DNA of 64,000 bases, taken from Mumia sp. Pv4-285 (GTDB lineage Bacteria > Actinomycetota > Actinomycetes > Propionibacteriales > Nocardioidaceae). The first letter of the stretch is position 1. Each line of letters opens with the position of its first letter. The DNA lies in assembly GCF_041320275.1 (NCBI RefSeq), contig NZ_CP162023.1, positions 3,100,001-3,164,000 of the forward strand, given 5' to 3'. Position numbers and translations under genes: made by a program. Below, piece by piece: positions 18,461 to 27,163 of the stretch. The notes beneath the pieces are model-generated. The model did not search any database. It was not told the origin of the DNA and saw only the letters and a list, made by a program, of their open reading frames with translations.

Positions 18461-19381
18461 TCAGAACAGTGCGCTTGCGAGTGCGCGTCGCGCGGCGCTG
18501 ACGCGCGGGTCGTCGCTCCCGACGATCGTGAACATCTCGACCACCCGAGCGCGGACGCGTTCCTTGTCGTCGCCCGCGGTGCGACGGACGAGATCGATCA
18601 GCCGGCCGAACGCGTCCTCGACGTGACCGCCGGAGAGATCCAGGTCGGCCACGAGGAGCTGGGCGTCGATGTCGTCCGGGTTGTCGGCCGCTGCCTGGCG
18701 TGCTGCGTTGAGGTCGGCGTCGCCGGTGCGGTGGAGGAGCTTCGCGCCTGCCAACCGCTCGGCAGCCTCCGCATCGGCAGGGTTCGACGCGAGCAGCTTC
18801 TCGTACTCGGCGATGGCGGTCGCGTAGTCACCCTCCGCGAACGCGTCGTCCGCGGCCGCGAAACGAGGGTCGTCGACCGGGCCCTCCTCCACGGGAGCCT
18901 CGTCACCACCGACGGGAGCAGCGGTGCCGGTGACGCCGTTGGCCTCGGCGACACGGAGCAGCTCGTCGAAGTACTGACGGATCTGCGACTCGTCGACCGT
19001 CCCCTGGAACAGCGGGACGGGCTGGCCCTTGACGACACCGAGCACGAACGGGACGCCCTGGGCGCCGAGCATCTGCGCGATCTGGGGGCTGGTGTCGACG
19101 TCGACCCGTGCGAGCAGGAGACGACCTGCGTAGGAGTTGGCGACGCTCGCGAGCGAGTCGTTGAACGACGCGCCCTGCGGCGAGCGCGACGACCACAGCG
19201 CGATGACGATCACGTGGTCGAGCGAGCTCTGGAGGACGTCCTGGAACGTCCGCTCGTCGACGTCGACGACCCACGAGGCGCCGGCGGGCGCAGGGCTCGA
19301 GGACGGGCGTCCGGCGGGTCCGCCGGTGGCAGTGTTCTTGAGCGCCGAGAGGTCGATGGCGCCGGGACGCGAGAAGCTCAT
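18461..19381 (-). CDS. CnoX/YbbN-like thioredoxin-fold and TPR protein without CxxC
   Basis: This 306-residue protein has a disordered Pro/Ser-rich N-terminus, a thioredoxin fold (about residues 38-145) and TPR-like helices (about 170-300), the CnoX/YbbN architecture. The redox motif is absent: where WCGPC would be, the sequence is WSSRSPQ, so it cannot act as a dithiol oxidoreductase. The cis-proline strand GVPFVLGVVKG is preserved. E. coli CnoX is a holdase that hands proteins to GroEL/DnaK, and some bacterial members also lack the cysteines. A chaperone-adaptor role is inferred. Clear terminator signals are not seen. Confidence 0.87.
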   Translation of the reverse strand: MSFSRPGAIDLSALKNTATGGPAGRPSSSPAPAGASWVVDVDERTFQDVLQSSLDHVIVIALWSSRSPQGASFNDSLASVANSYAGRLLLARVDVDTSPQIAQMLGAQGVPFVLGVVKGQPVPLFQGTVDESQIRQYFDELLRVAEANGVTGTAAPVGGDEAPVEEGPVDDPRFAAADDAFAEGDYATAIAEYEKLLASNPADAEAAERLAGAKLLHRTGDADLNAARQAAADNPDDIDAQLLVADLDLSGGHVEDAFGRLIDLVRRTAGDDKERVRARVVEMFTIVGSDDPRVSAARRALASALF

Positions 19382-19457
19382 CGTCGGGTCTCCTCGAGAG
19401 GTTGGTCAGCGGTGGTCCGGACGGTCCGGTCGGTGCGGTCCGATCGGTGCGGCCCGG

Positions 19458-19784
19458 TCAGTGGTGGGCGGAGATCTCCGCGTGGTCGGAGCCCGCGGTG
19501 ATCGCCTCACCGGGGGCGGCGATGTAGGGAAGGTAGCTGGGGGTGGTCCGGCGTGCGAGCACGTAGCCGAACACGACGAGCACCAGCACGATCGCGAGCG
19601 GGATGCCGACGAAGATCAGCAGCACGTCGAGACCTGACAGCGCGCTGGCCTCGTCCCAGCCGATCGGGACCTCGGCGGAGGCCGGGGCGGCGGCGGCGAC
19701 CGCGACGACCGGCGCCGCGATCACGGCACCGGCGACGGCAGAACGGGCAACGACACGAGCGGTGGTACGGCTCCGGCTCAGCAT
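19458..19784 (-). CDS. Small membrane protein
   Basis: This 108-residue protein has two hydrophobic segments: an N-terminal signal or anchor (about residues 12-38, ending APASA, a plausible signal peptidase site) and a transmembrane helix (about 54-77), followed by a short tail rich in Pro, Tyr and His. The start at 19784 was chosen over the ATG at 19793 because TAGAAT ends 7 nt before it, the leaderless arrangement seen at its divergent neighbour as well. I do not recognise the family. Confidence 0.65.
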   Translation of the reverse strand: MLSRSRTTARVVARSAVAGAVIAAPVVAVAAAAPASAEVPIGWDEASALSGLDVLLIFVGIPLAIVLVLVVFGYVLARRTTPSYLPYIAAPGEAITAGSDHAEISAHH

Positions 19785-19791
19785 GGCCGTC

Positions 19792-19797
19792 ATTCTA
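19792..19797 (-). promoter_or_regulatory. Leaderless -10 element TAGAAT
   Basis: On the minus strand it lies 7 nt before the ATG at 19784. The divergent amidase has a matching element at 19817. Confidence 0.55.
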
Positions 19798-19816
19798 GCC
19801 GAGCACCCGACGCGTC

Positions 19817-19822
19817 TAGGCT
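19817..19822 (+). promoter_or_regulatory. Leaderless -10 element TAGGCT
   Basis: It lies 7 nt before the amidase ATG at 19830, with no Shine-Dalgarno. Confidence 0.55.
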
Positions 19823-19829
19823 CGGCGGT

Positions 19830-21245
19830 ATGCCCTCCGATGACGGCGACGTCCTGTCGTCCGCGCTCGCCCTCGCCGCCGCCTACCGCGCGGGCACGAC
19901 CGACCCGGTCGTCGCCGTCGATGCGCTGCTCGAACGGACGGCGGCGTTGTCGGACGAGGTCGGCGCGTTCGTCACTGTGACGGCGGACCAGGCACGAGCG
20001 TCCGCGATCGCTGCCCGCGATGCCCTCCGCGGCCCGGGAGCCGACGCGCTGCCGCTGCTCTTCGGCGTGCCGACGGCGATCAAGGACCTGACACCGACCG
20101 CGGGGGTCAGGACGACGTTCGGCTCAGCGGCGTTCGCCGACGTGGTCCCGGAGGACGACGGCACCGTCGCGCTGCTGGTCGCCTCCGCCGGCATGATCAG
20201 CCTCGGCAAGACGAACGCCCCGGAGCTCGGCCTGCCCTGCTACACCGAGCCGGACGTCGCGCCCCCCGCACGCACGCCGTACGACCTCACCCGGGGGGCA
20301 GGCGGCTCGTCGGGCGGTGCGGCCGCGGCGGTGGCGTCGGGTCTCGTCCCGGTCGCGCTCGGCTCGGACGGGGGCGGCTCCGTCCGGATCCCGGCGTCGG
20401 TGTGCGGGCTGGTCGGGATCAAGCCGACCCGTGGCCTCGTCCCCGAGATGCCGTCCGAGATCGACGTGTCGGGTCTCGTCGTCCCCGGCACCCTCGCGAA
20501 CACCGTGGCCGACGCAGCCGCCCTCCTCGATCTGCTCGCCCTGACAGGCAGCCGCATGCTCGGCGCCAGCCGCCGTGCACCCGGGCGCCTGCGCGTCGGA
20601 CGGTTCCACGCGCCCGTGATCAGCGACGTGCCGCCTCATCCGGAGGTCGTCGCCGCGTACGAGGACACGAGCCGCCTGCTCGAGCGACTGGGCCACGACG
20701 TCGTCGAGGTCGACCCTCCGTTCGGCCCGGAGACGGTCGCTGCCTTCGAGACGGCATGGTTCGTCGGTGCCGCGTCTGCTGCGGTGCCTCTCGAGCGCGA
20801 GGAGCTCCTGCGTCCGCTCACGCGGTGGGAGCGTGAGCGCGGACGCGCGGCGAGCGGTGTCGAGTACGCCGACGCGCTGCTGGCGCTCCGGCAGGCCGAG
20901 CAGCGCACCCTCGCGGCGTACGAGGACTACGACGTGGTCCTCACGCCGACGATCGGGCAGCTTCCGGCGCCGATCGGCTCCCTGCGCGACGACTCGGACC
21001 CGTCGGCCGACTTCGAGGCCCAGAAGGCGTTCACGCCGTACACGTCGATCTGGAACGTCGCCGGGTGCCCTGCCCTGTCGCTGCCGACCGGGTGGAGCGC
21101 GGCCGGCCTCCCGATCGGCACCATGATCGCCGGCCGACCCGGCCACGACGCGCTGCTGCTCAGCCTCGCCGCTCAGGTCGAGGACGCCCTGTCCACACCC
21201 GGCAACCGGTGGAGCCGTCCGCGCACGCTGGTGCGGCCCCGCTAA
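19830..21245 (+). CDS. Amidase-signature family hydrolase
   Basis: This 471-residue enzyme belongs to the amidase signature family, which hydrolyses carboxamides through a Ser-cisSer-Lys triad. The lysine lies in PTAIKDLTP (about residue 80), the bridging serine in GGSSGGAAAAV (about 157) and the nucleophile in SDGGGSVRIPAS (about 184). Full length and intact ends indicate a functional enzyme. It is not GatA: no gatB or gatC is adjacent, and the C-terminal part matches general amidases. The natural substrate cannot be told. Its stop codon overlaps the -10 box of the next gene. Confidence 0.93.
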   Translation: MPSDDGDVLSSALALAAAYRAGTTDPVVAVDALLERTAALSDEVGAFVTVTADQARASAIAARDALRGPGADALPLLFGVPTAIKDLTPTAGVRTTFGSAAFADVVPEDDGTVALLVASAGMISLGKTNAPELGLPCYTEPDVAPPARTPYDLTRGAGGSSGGAAAAVASGLVPVALGSDGGGSVRIPASVCGLVGIKPTRGLVPEMPSEIDVSGLVVPGTLANTVADAAALLDLLALTGSRMLGASRRAPGRLRVGRFHAPVISDVPPHPEVVAAYEDTSRLLERLGHDVVEVDPPFGPETVAAFETAWFVGAASAAVPLEREELLRPLTRWERERGRAASGVEYADALLALRQAEQRTLAAYEDYDVVLTPTIGQLPAPIGSLRDDSDPSADFEAQKAFTPYTSIWNVAGCPALSLPTGWSAAGLPIGTMIAGRPGHDALLLSLAAQVEDALSTPGNRWSRPRTLVRPR

Positions 21246-21248
21246 CGT
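21243..21248 (+). promoter_or_regulatory. Leaderless -10 element TAACGT
   Basis: It overlaps the amidase stop codon and lies 7 nt before the mscS-like ATG at 21256. Confidence 0.5.
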
Positions 21249-21255
21249 CGTCCGC

Positions 21256-22341
21256 ATGGCCGACGTCTCGCTCGCAGCAGACAGCGCACAGTGCTGGGAA
21301 GAGTCCAGCAACCAGATCTGCCGCCTCGTCTACCACTGGACCGACAACGGCACCGCCGCCGAGATCGCCGACGTCGTGCTCGCGAAGCCGGTCGCGATCC
21401 TGATGCTCGTCTTCGGCGGACTCGCTGTCCGCTGGCTCGTCAACCGGATCATCGACCGGGTCGTCCGGAGCGCGGCGTCCGGCACGGTCCCGGGCGCTCG
21501 GGCTGCCGAGTCGTTCAGCCCTGCGCTGCACGAGCGCCGCGAGCAGCGCGCACGGAGCATGGGGTCGCTCCTCAAGAACATCTCGACGATCGTCATCTTC
21601 ACCGTGGTCGCCTTCATGGTGATCGCGACGCTCGGCTACAACATCGCGCCGCTCCTCGCGTCCGCCGGCATTCTCGGTGTCGCCCTCGGCTTCGGCGCGC
21701 AGAGCCTCGTCAAGGACTTCCTGTCGGGCATCTTCATGATCCTCGAGGACCAGTACGGCGTCGGCGACGTCGTCGACCTCGGTGACGCGGTCGGCACCGT
21801 CGAGGCCGTCAGCATGCGGGTGACGCGGCTGAGGGACGTCAACGGCACCGTCTGGTACGTCCGCAACGGCGAGATCATCCGGGTCGGCAACCAGTCCCAG
21901 AACTGGGCGCGCACGGTCCTCGACATCCCGGTCGGCTACGAGGTCGACCTCGGCCGGGTCCGCGAGGTCCTGCACGAGGTCGCGCACGCGCTGTGGCAGG
22001 ACCCCTCGTGGAGCGGTGCCGTGCTCGAGGAGCCGGAGGTGTGGGGCGTCGAGCGGTGGACGGCCGAGGGTGTCGTCGTCCGCGTCGTCCTCAAGACGGC
22101 GCCGCTCAAGCAGTGGGAGGTCGCGCGCGAGATGCGCGAGCTCATCAAGGACCGCTTCGACGCTCTCGGCATCGACATCCCGTACGCCCACGCGGCCGCG
22201 TACGGCGCTCCCCCGCAGTCCGCGGCGGCGGCCGCGGCCGCTGCAGAGGCGGAGGCTGCCGAGGCAGAGGCAGCTGCTGCGGAGGGCGACGAAGCTCCGC
22301 CGTCCGAGCCGGAGGCTTCGGGGCCGGAGCGTCGGCGGTAG
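21256..22341 (+). CDS. MscS-family small-conductance mechanosensitive channel
   Basis: This 361-residue membrane protein has helices at about residues 40-63, 108-132 and 134-155. The third carries the MscS pore pattern GILGVALGFGAQSLVKDFLSG, followed by the beta domain (QYGVGDVVDLG) and the alpha/beta C-terminal domain. Such channels release osmolytes when membrane tension rises. The last 55 residues are almost wholly Ala and Glu, a low-complexity tail unlike E. coli MscS. It has its own leaderless-type promoter and converges on the haemoglobin gene with only 7 bases between. Confidence 0.93.
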   Translation: MADVSLAADSAQCWEESSNQICRLVYHWTDNGTAAEIADVVLAKPVAILMLVFGGLAVRWLVNRIIDRVVRSAASGTVPGARAAESFSPALHERREQRARSMGSLLKNISTIVIFTVVAFMVIATLGYNIAPLLASAGILGVALGFGAQSLVKDFLSGIFMILEDQYGVGDVVDLGDAVGTVEAVSMRVTRLRDVNGTVWYVRNGEIIRVGNQSQNWARTVLDIPVGYEVDLGRVREVLHEVAHALWQDPSWSGAVLEEPEVWGVERWTAEGVVVRVVLKTAPLKQWEVAREMRELIKDRFDALGIDIPYAHAAAYGAPPQSAAAAAAAAEAEAAEAEAAAAEGDEAPPSEPEASGPERRR

Positions 22342-22348
22342 CGGCTGG

Positions 22349-22765
22349 CTAGCCGAGGTCCTCGGGCGCGTTGATCATGAACTGCGCCGCGTGGGTGACG
22401 TACGCCCAGAACTCTCGGTCGTGCTCGGGCGACAGCGCGACTCGGTCGAGTGCCGCGCGGAAGTGGAGCAGCCAGTGCTGCGCAGCCGTCGGCGTCACCG
22501 CGAACGGCGCATGGCGCATCCGCAGGCGCGGGTGACCGCGGCGCTCGGAGTAGGTGGTCGGCCCGCCCCAGTACTGGACGAGGAACAACGTGAAGCGCTC
22601 CTCGGCCGGGCCGAGGTCCTCCTCGGGATACATCGGACGCAGGACCGGGTCCTCGGCGACGCCCTCGTAGAAGGCGGCGACGATCGCCGCGATCGTGTCG
22701 TAGCCGCCGATCGCGTCGTAGAAGGTCTGCTGCTGCTCCGCCTGGTCCTGACTCACGCTGTTCAT
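22349..22765 (-). CDS. glbO: Group II truncated haemoglobin
   Basis: This 138-residue haem protein matches the GlbO family: FYDAIGGYDTIAAIV, EDDLGPAEERF-like segment (PEEDLGPAEERFTLF), YWGGPTTYSERRGHPRLRMR with the proximal His in MRHAPF, and a Trp in the G helix (AQHWLLHF). These proteins bind O2/NO and in mycobacteria associate with respiration or detoxification. About 10 extra N-terminal residues are polar. It stands alone between convergent mscS and a thioesterase gene 40 bases upstream on the same strand, with which it may be co-transcribed. Confidence 0.95.
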   Translation of the reverse strand: MNSVSQDQAEQQQTFYDAIGGYDTIAAIVAAFYEGVAEDPVLRPMYPEEDLGPAEERFTLFLVQYWGGPTTYSERRGHPRLRMRHAPFAVTPTAAQHWLLHFRAALDRVALSPEHDREFWAYVTHAAQFMINAPEDLG

Positions 22766-22805
22766 TCTCCCGATCGACTCAAACCTGGCCGCTCGTGCGG
22801 TCGGC

Positions 22806-23567
22806 TCACAGCGCCACGTACTCGGCGAGCTGTGCGCGCACGTGCTCAGAGATCTCGCGCGACCGCTGGGCGACGGGGTCGAACGCGACCATCACCGCGC
22901 GCGACGTCGCGACCACGACCGGCCCGCCGCCGTCGGTCGGCATCTCGTCGATCAGCTCCGCGCGCACCTCGTACGAGGAGTGACCGACACGTCCGACGCC
23001 GTTGCGGACCACGTAGGGCTCCGCGCGGTACGGCGCTGGTCGGAGGAAGGTCGTCTCGTTCCGGGCGACGACCCACGGGTGCACGCGACGCCCGGTCGCG
23101 ATCGTGATGAACGCGACCCGCCCTTCCTGGAAGAGCTCCAGCATGGCGACGGGGTCGACCACGCCGTCCGGACCGAGGTCACGGACGCGGATCCGCATCG
23201 GCGCGGACGTCGTACGGCCGGGGCTGGGCGGGATGCGTGGCAGGGTCTCCGGGACGTCGGCCAGCGTCGTACGGGCGCGCAGGAAAACCGTGCGTCCGCC
23301 GTCCTCGCGGAGATCGACGAGCTCCTGCTCGACGACGCCGTCGCCCGACCAGCTGGTCTCCACGAGGAGAGGCTCCGGCCGGAAGACCACAGGGGCTCGG
23401 TAGTCGACCTCGAGCCGCAGCACGCGCTCGCCTCCGAGCGACTCCCCCGTCTCGCTGACTGCCGCGATCCGGGCCTCACGCAGGTAGTCGGCGTACGTGA
23501 CGTTGTTGACATGGGCCTGCTGGTCGATGTCGGCCCAGCGCATCGGGCACGGGAAGACGTGGCGCAC
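22806..23567 (-). CDS. Double-hotdog acyl-CoA thioesterase
   Basis: This 253-residue protein contains two 4-hydroxybenzoyl-CoA thioesterase-like hotdog domains (about residues 5-110 and 122-245). The first has RWADIDQQAHVNNVTYADYL, where the Asp and HVNN motif form the active site; the second (VRDLGPDGVVDPVAMLELFQE) lacks it and is probably structural. Hydrolysis of an acyl-CoA is likely. Two starts are possible: GTG at 23567, used here, or ATG at 23543; neither has a strong ribosome binding site. The gene is divergent from the SDR/kinase operon, whose palindrome lies 97 bases away. Confidence 0.88.
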   Translation of the reverse strand: MRHVFPCPMRWADIDQQAHVNNVTYADYLREARIAAVSETGESLGGERVLRLEVDYRAPVVFRPEPLLVETSWSGDGVVEQELVDLREDGGRTVFLRARTTLADVPETLPRIPPSPGRTTSAPMRIRVRDLGPDGVVDPVAMLELFQEGRVAFITIATGRRVHPWVVARNETTFLRPAPYRAEPYVVRNGVGRVGHSSYEVRAELIDEMPTDGGGPVVVATSRAVMVAFDPVAQRSREISEHVRAQLAEYVAL

Positions 23568-23663
23568 CCGTTGATCGTGACAGACCGGCAGGACGGACGG
23601 TTTCCGGCCCCCGCTCCCCTGTGTCGTCGCTCACGGCGGATGAGGTACGTTGCTAGCGACCTC

Positions 23664-23681
23664 GCTAAGCGACCGCTTAGC
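23664..23681. promoter_or_regulatory. TetR-type operator palindrome (copy 1)
   Basis: GCTAAGCG-AC-CGCTTAGC is a perfect 8-bp inverted repeat with a two-base centre, about 37 bp before the SDR start and just downstream of a possible -10 TACGTT at 23646. It nearly matches the palindrome at 29665, which separates a TetR gene from a divergent acyl-CoA dehydrogenase operon. Confidence 0.75.
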
Positions 23682-23717
23682 GGTCCCGAGCACCGTTCGA
23701 AGCATCGAGGAGAAGTT

Positions 23718-24473
23718 GTGAGCCAGCAGCGCACTGCCATCGTCACCGGCGCCGCACGCGGCATCGGCGCCGCCGTCGCCAAGCGCCTCGCGTCCGACGG
23801 CCACGCCGTCGCCGTCATCGACCTCGACGAGGCGGCCTGCGCGGCCACCGTCGACGCGATCACCGCAGCAGGCGGCAAGGCCGTCGCGATCGGCGCGGAC
23901 GTGTCCGACGAGCAGGCAGTCGCCGCCGCGTTCGAGCGCATCGTCGCCGAGCTCGGCGCCCCCACCATCCTCGTGAACAACGCCGGCATCATCCGCGACA
24001 ACATGCTGTTCAAGATGTCGGTCGCCGACTGGGACTCCGTGATGGGCGTGCACCTGCGCGGCGCGTTCCTCATGGCCCGTGCGGCTCAGCAGCACATGGT
24101 CGAGGCGAAGTTCGGCCGCATCGTCAACCTCTCGTCGACCTCGGCGCTCGGCAACCGCGGCCAGGCCAACTACTCGGCCGCGAAGGCCGGCATGCAGGGC
24201 TTCACCAAGACCCTCGCGATCGAGCTCGGCAAGTTCGGTGTGACCGCCAACGCGATCGCCCCCGGATTCATCGAGACCGAGATGACGGCGGAGACTGCCG
24301 CCCGCCTCGGTGTCGACTACGAGGACTTCAAGAAGTTCAGCGCCCAGCAGATCCCCGTGGCGCGGGTCGGCCAGCCTGAGGACATCGCGGCGACGACCTC
24401 CTTCCTCACCAGCGAGGAGTCCGGCTTCGTCTCGGGCCAGGTCATCTACGTCGCCGGCGGACCGAAGGACTGA
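23718..24473 (+). CDS. FabG-like short-chain dehydrogenase
   Basis: This 251-residue classical SDR has the cofactor motif TGAARGIG (residues 10-17), NNAG (87-90), Ser140, Tyr152 and Lys156 (YSAAK). It probably oxidises or reduces a 3-hydroxyacyl/3-ketoacyl thioester or similar alcohol with NAD(P). The GTG start follows GAGGAGAA at proper spacing. It is followed one base later by the phosphotransferase gene, so the two form an operon under the palindromic operator. Context suggests degradation rather than fatty-acid synthesis: acyl-CoA dehydrogenase, thiolase and TetR genes lie within 6 kb. Confidence 0.9.
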   Translation: MSQQRTAIVTGAARGIGAAVAKRLASDGHAVAVIDLDEAACAATVDAITAAGGKAVAIGADVSDEQAVAAAFERIVAELGAPTILVNNAGIIRDNMLFKMSVADWDSVMGVHLRGAFLMARAAQQHMVEAKFGRIVNLSSTSALGNRGQANYSAAKAGMQGFTKTLAIELGKFGVTANAIAPGFIETEMTAETAARLGVDYEDFKKFSAQQIPVARVGQPEDIAATTSFLTSEESGFVSGQVIYVAGGPKD

Positions 24474-24474
24474 C

Positions 24475-25506
24475 ATGGCCGACGACCTCCCCGGTCTGGA
24501 CCTCGACCGGCTGGGCACCTATCTCGACGAGACGGTGCCCGGCCTGGTGGACGGCCCCCTCAGCGGATCCGTCATCCCCGGCGGCCGCTCCAACCTGACG
24601 TACGACGTCACCGACGGGACGACGCACATCATCGTCCGTCGACCTCCGCTCGGCCACGTGCTCGCCACGGCTCACGACATGAGCCGCGAGCACACCGTGA
24701 TGGGCGCCCTGTGGCCGACCGACGTGCCGGTGCCGCAGGTCCACGCCCTGTGCAACGACACCGACGTGCTCGGCGCACCGTTCTACGTGATGAGCAAGGC
24801 CGAGGGGCGGGCGATCCGTCGTGCGGCCGAGCTCGAGGAGCTCGGTCCGGAGCGCACCCGCGACCTCGCCGAACGCCTCATCGACACCCTCGCCGACCTG
24901 CATGCCGTCGACCCCGCCTCGGTCGGGCTCGCGGACTTCGGGCGTCCGGACGGCTACCTCGAGCGGCAGGTCAGGCGCTGGACCAAGCAGGCCGAGGCCT
25001 CCAAGAGCCGCGATCTCGACGGCTACGAGGAGCTTCGCGACTACCTCGGGGCTCATGTGCCCGAGCGCTCCGACGCGACGATCGTCCACGGTGACTACCG
25101 CCTCGACAACGCGCTCGTCGACACCTCGCCCGAGGGCAAGGACCGCATCACGGCAGTGCTCGACTGGGAGATGGCGACGCTCGGCGACCCGCTCTCCGAC
25201 ATCGCGCTCACCATCGTCTACCAGGAGATGGGCCGTACGACCCTCAAGAACGCGGTCGCCGACGCGACTGCTGCCCCGGGCTACCCGTCGGTCGACGAGG
25301 TGCTGGAGCGCTACACCTCGAGGAGCGGACGCGACGTCTCGACGATGGGGTTCCACCTCGCGCTCGGCTACTTCAAGCTCGCGATCATCACCGAGGGCAT
25401 CCACTACCGGTTCACGCAGGGCCAGACGGTCGGCGAGGGCTTCGGCCGGATGGGTGAGGCCACGCAGCCGCTGATCGCTGCCGGCCTGGCCTGCGCACGC
25501 ACCTGA
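24475..25506 (+). CDS. APH-family phosphotransferase, ACAD10/11- and LvaA-like
   Basis: This 343-residue protein has an aminoglycoside-phosphotransferase-like kinase fold. The catalytic loop is TIVHGDYRLDNALVD (about residue 202) and the metal-binding motif AVLDWEMATLGDP (about 225). The same family forms the kinase domain of ACAD10/ACAD11 and Pseudomonas LvaA, which phosphorylate 4-hydroxyacyl-CoA so that it can enter beta-oxidation. Its partner SDR, one base upstream, and a nearby operator-linked acyl-CoA dehydrogenase operon make that role attractive, but the substrate is inference. Antibiotic resistance is unlikely given this setting. Confidence 0.86.
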   Translation: MADDLPGLDLDRLGTYLDETVPGLVDGPLSGSVIPGGRSNLTYDVTDGTTHIIVRRPPLGHVLATAHDMSREHTVMGALWPTDVPVPQVHALCNDTDVLGAPFYVMSKAEGRAIRRAAELEELGPERTRDLAERLIDTLADLHAVDPASVGLADFGRPDGYLERQVRRWTKQAEASKSRDLDGYEELRDYLGAHVPERSDATIVHGDYRLDNALVDTSPEGKDRITAVLDWEMATLGDPLSDIALTIVYQEMGRTTLKNAVADATAAPGYPSVDEVLERYTSRSGRDVSTMGFHLALGYFKLAIITEGIHYRFTQGQTVGEGFGRMGEATQPLIAAGLACART

Positions 25507-25532
25507 TCGCCAGTCCGTTTGCCAGGCTAGCG

Positions 25533-25586
25533 CCGCAAAGGCCGCTCGCACCCCAGAAGTTTGCGGGGTACGAGCGGCCTTTGCGG
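25533..25586. terminator. Perfect 16-bp hairpin between convergent operons
   Basis: Arms 25533-25548 and 25571-25586 are exact complements. The 22-nt loop contains a smaller ACCCC/GGGGT pairing. The element lies between the convergent kinase and SDR genes and probably works in both directions. Confidence 0.7.
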
Positions 25587-25617
25587 TGTGGCGTGGCGAC
25601 CCTTGGGCCGGGACGCG

Positions 25618-26397
25618 TCAGAAGTCCGGACGGAGGTCCTCGACGCGCTGCTGGAGGCGGTTCATGCCACCGAGCCAGCGGTCGGGGTCCGCCGTCTTCG
25701 CCTGCACGTAGTCCGCGACCTCGGGGTGCGGCAGGATCAGGAAGCGGTCGTCGCCCAGCGCGGCGTACACCGTCTCCGCCACCGCCTCCGGCGTGATCGC
25801 GGTGTCCTTGAGGGTGACGTCGCCCGCTGGACCCGAGTCGTCGAGCATCGCCGTACGCACGCCCTGGGGGCACAGCGTCTGCACGACGATCCCCCGGTGC
25901 CGGTACGTCGCCGAGAGCCACTCCGCGTGCGCGACGGCGGCGTGCTTGCTGAGCGTGTACGGGGCGGAGCCGAGCATCATCAGCAGCCCGGCAGCCGAAG
26001 CCGTCGCGACGAACCGCCCCTCCCCACGCTCGAGCCAGTCGGGAAGCAGCGCCCGCGCCGCGCGTACGTGCGCCATGACGTTGACCTGCCACGACGCCTC
26101 GAAGTCGTCCTCGGTCGCGGCACCGTGTCCTCGGGCGATGCCGGCGTTCGCGAAGAAGACGTCGATCTTTCCGAGGTGGTCGCGTGCGGCGTCGACCAGG
26201 GCGCGTACGCCCGCCTCCGTCGCCGCGTCGCCCGGCACGGCGAGACCGCCGACCTCGTTGGCGACCCGCGCCGCAGAATCGGCGTCGAGGTCGCTGACGA
26301 CGATCCGCGCACCGGCTGCCACCAGCCGGTGCGCGATCGCCCGCCCGATCCCGTTGCCGCCGCCGGTGATGACGACGCCCGGGCGATCGGGCAACAC
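25618..26397 (-). CDS. Short-chain dehydrogenase (operon end)
   Basis: This 259-residue SDR has ITGGGNGIG near residue 10, a DLDADS NAD-type acidic strand end, NAG (about residue 88, FFANAGIARG) and YTLSK (about 148). It starts with GTG one base after the preceding SDR's stop. The C-terminal region LGDDRFLILPHPEVADYVQAK is typical of a subgroup found with acyl-CoA genes in actinobacteria. It probably oxidises an alcohol intermediate. It is last of four genes in the acyl-CoA operon; a hairpin follows. Confidence 0.88.
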   Translation of the reverse strand: MLPDRPGVVITGGGNGIGRAIAHRLVAAGARIVVSDLDADSAARVANEVGGLAVPGDAATEAGVRALVDAARDHLGKIDVFFANAGIARGHGAATEDDFEASWQVNVMAHVRAARALLPDWLERGEGRFVATASAAGLLMMLGSAPYTLSKHAAVAHAEWLSATYRHRGIVVQTLCPQGVRTAMLDDSGPAGDVTLKDTAITPEAVAETVYAALGDDRFLILPHPEVADYVQAKTADPDRWLGGMNRLQQRVEDLRPDF

Positions 26398-26398
26398 C

Positions 26399-27163
26399 TC
26401 AGACTCCGCCGGTGAGGGTCAGTCCGCCGTCGATGACGACGTTCTGACCGGTCAGCCAGCCGGCCTCGTCGGAGAGCAGGAACGCCACCACCGAGCCGAT
26501 GTCCTCGGGCACGCCGAGGCGCTTCATCGGGTACTCCGCGGCGACCTCCTCCTCGCGGCCCTCGTACAGGGCGCCCGCGAACCTGGTCTTGACGACCGCC
26601 GGAGCGACCGAGTTCACGCGCACCTTCGGCCCCAGCTCGACCGCCAGCTCCTGGGTCACGTGGATCAGCATGGCCTTGGTCGCACCGTAGAAGCCGATGC
26701 CGGGAGCGGGCTTGATCCCTGCGACCGACGCGATGTTGACCACCGTGCCACCGTGGGCGTCCATCCACGCGCCGTAGACCTTCTGCGTCCACGCCAGGGC
26801 GCTCAGGACGTTGACGGCGAACATCTTCTGGGCCGCGCCGAGGTCGAGGTCGATCATGCGGCCGTACGCCGGGTTGATGCCGGTGTTGTTCACCAGGTGG
26901 TCGATCGACCCGAAGGCCTCGATCGTGCGTGCGATCACGTCGTCCTGGTGCGCCGCGTCGTCGGCCTTGCCGGCGACGCCGATCGCGACCTCGGGACCCC
27001 CCAGGTGGACGACCGCCTCCTGCAGGGCCTCGTCGTTGCGCGCGGTGATGCACACGCGTCCGCCCTCGGCGACGATCCGCTCGGCGACGCCGAGTCCGAT
27101 GCCGCGGCTGGCACCGGTGATGATCGCGGTTCGCCCGGCGAAGCGCTTTGCGTCTCCGCTCAC
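26399..27163 (-). CDS. Short-chain dehydrogenase (third gene of acyl-CoA operon)
   Basis: This 254-residue SDR has TGASRGIG (about residues 13-20), NNTG in place of the usual NNAG (about 92) and the catalytic Tyr/Lys in FYGATKAM (about 158). The GTG overlaps the thiolase stop (GTGA), and this start matches where SDR homology begins; a longer frame to 27244 is the antisense of thiolase. It is likely a 3-hydroxyacyl-CoA-type dehydrogenase preceding thiolysis, inferred from co-transcription. Confidence 0.9.
   Translation of the reverse strand: MSGDAKRFAGRTAIITGASRGIGLGVAERIVAEGGRVCITARNDEALQEAVVHLGGPEVAIGVAGKADDAAHQDDVIARTIEAFGSIDHLVNNTGINPAYGRMIDLDLGAAQKMFAVNVLSALAWTQKVYGAWMDAHGGTVVNIASVAGIKPAPGIGFYGATKAMLIHVTQELAVELGPKVRVNSVAPAVVKTRFAGALYEGREEEVAAEYPMKRLGVPEDIGSVVAFLLSDEAGWLTGQNVVIDGGLTLTGGV

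Noticed and set aside
24475-25506. Aminoglycoside resistance gene
   Set aside because: The fold is shared, but the operon with an SDR and the acyl-CoA regulon favour a metabolic kinase.
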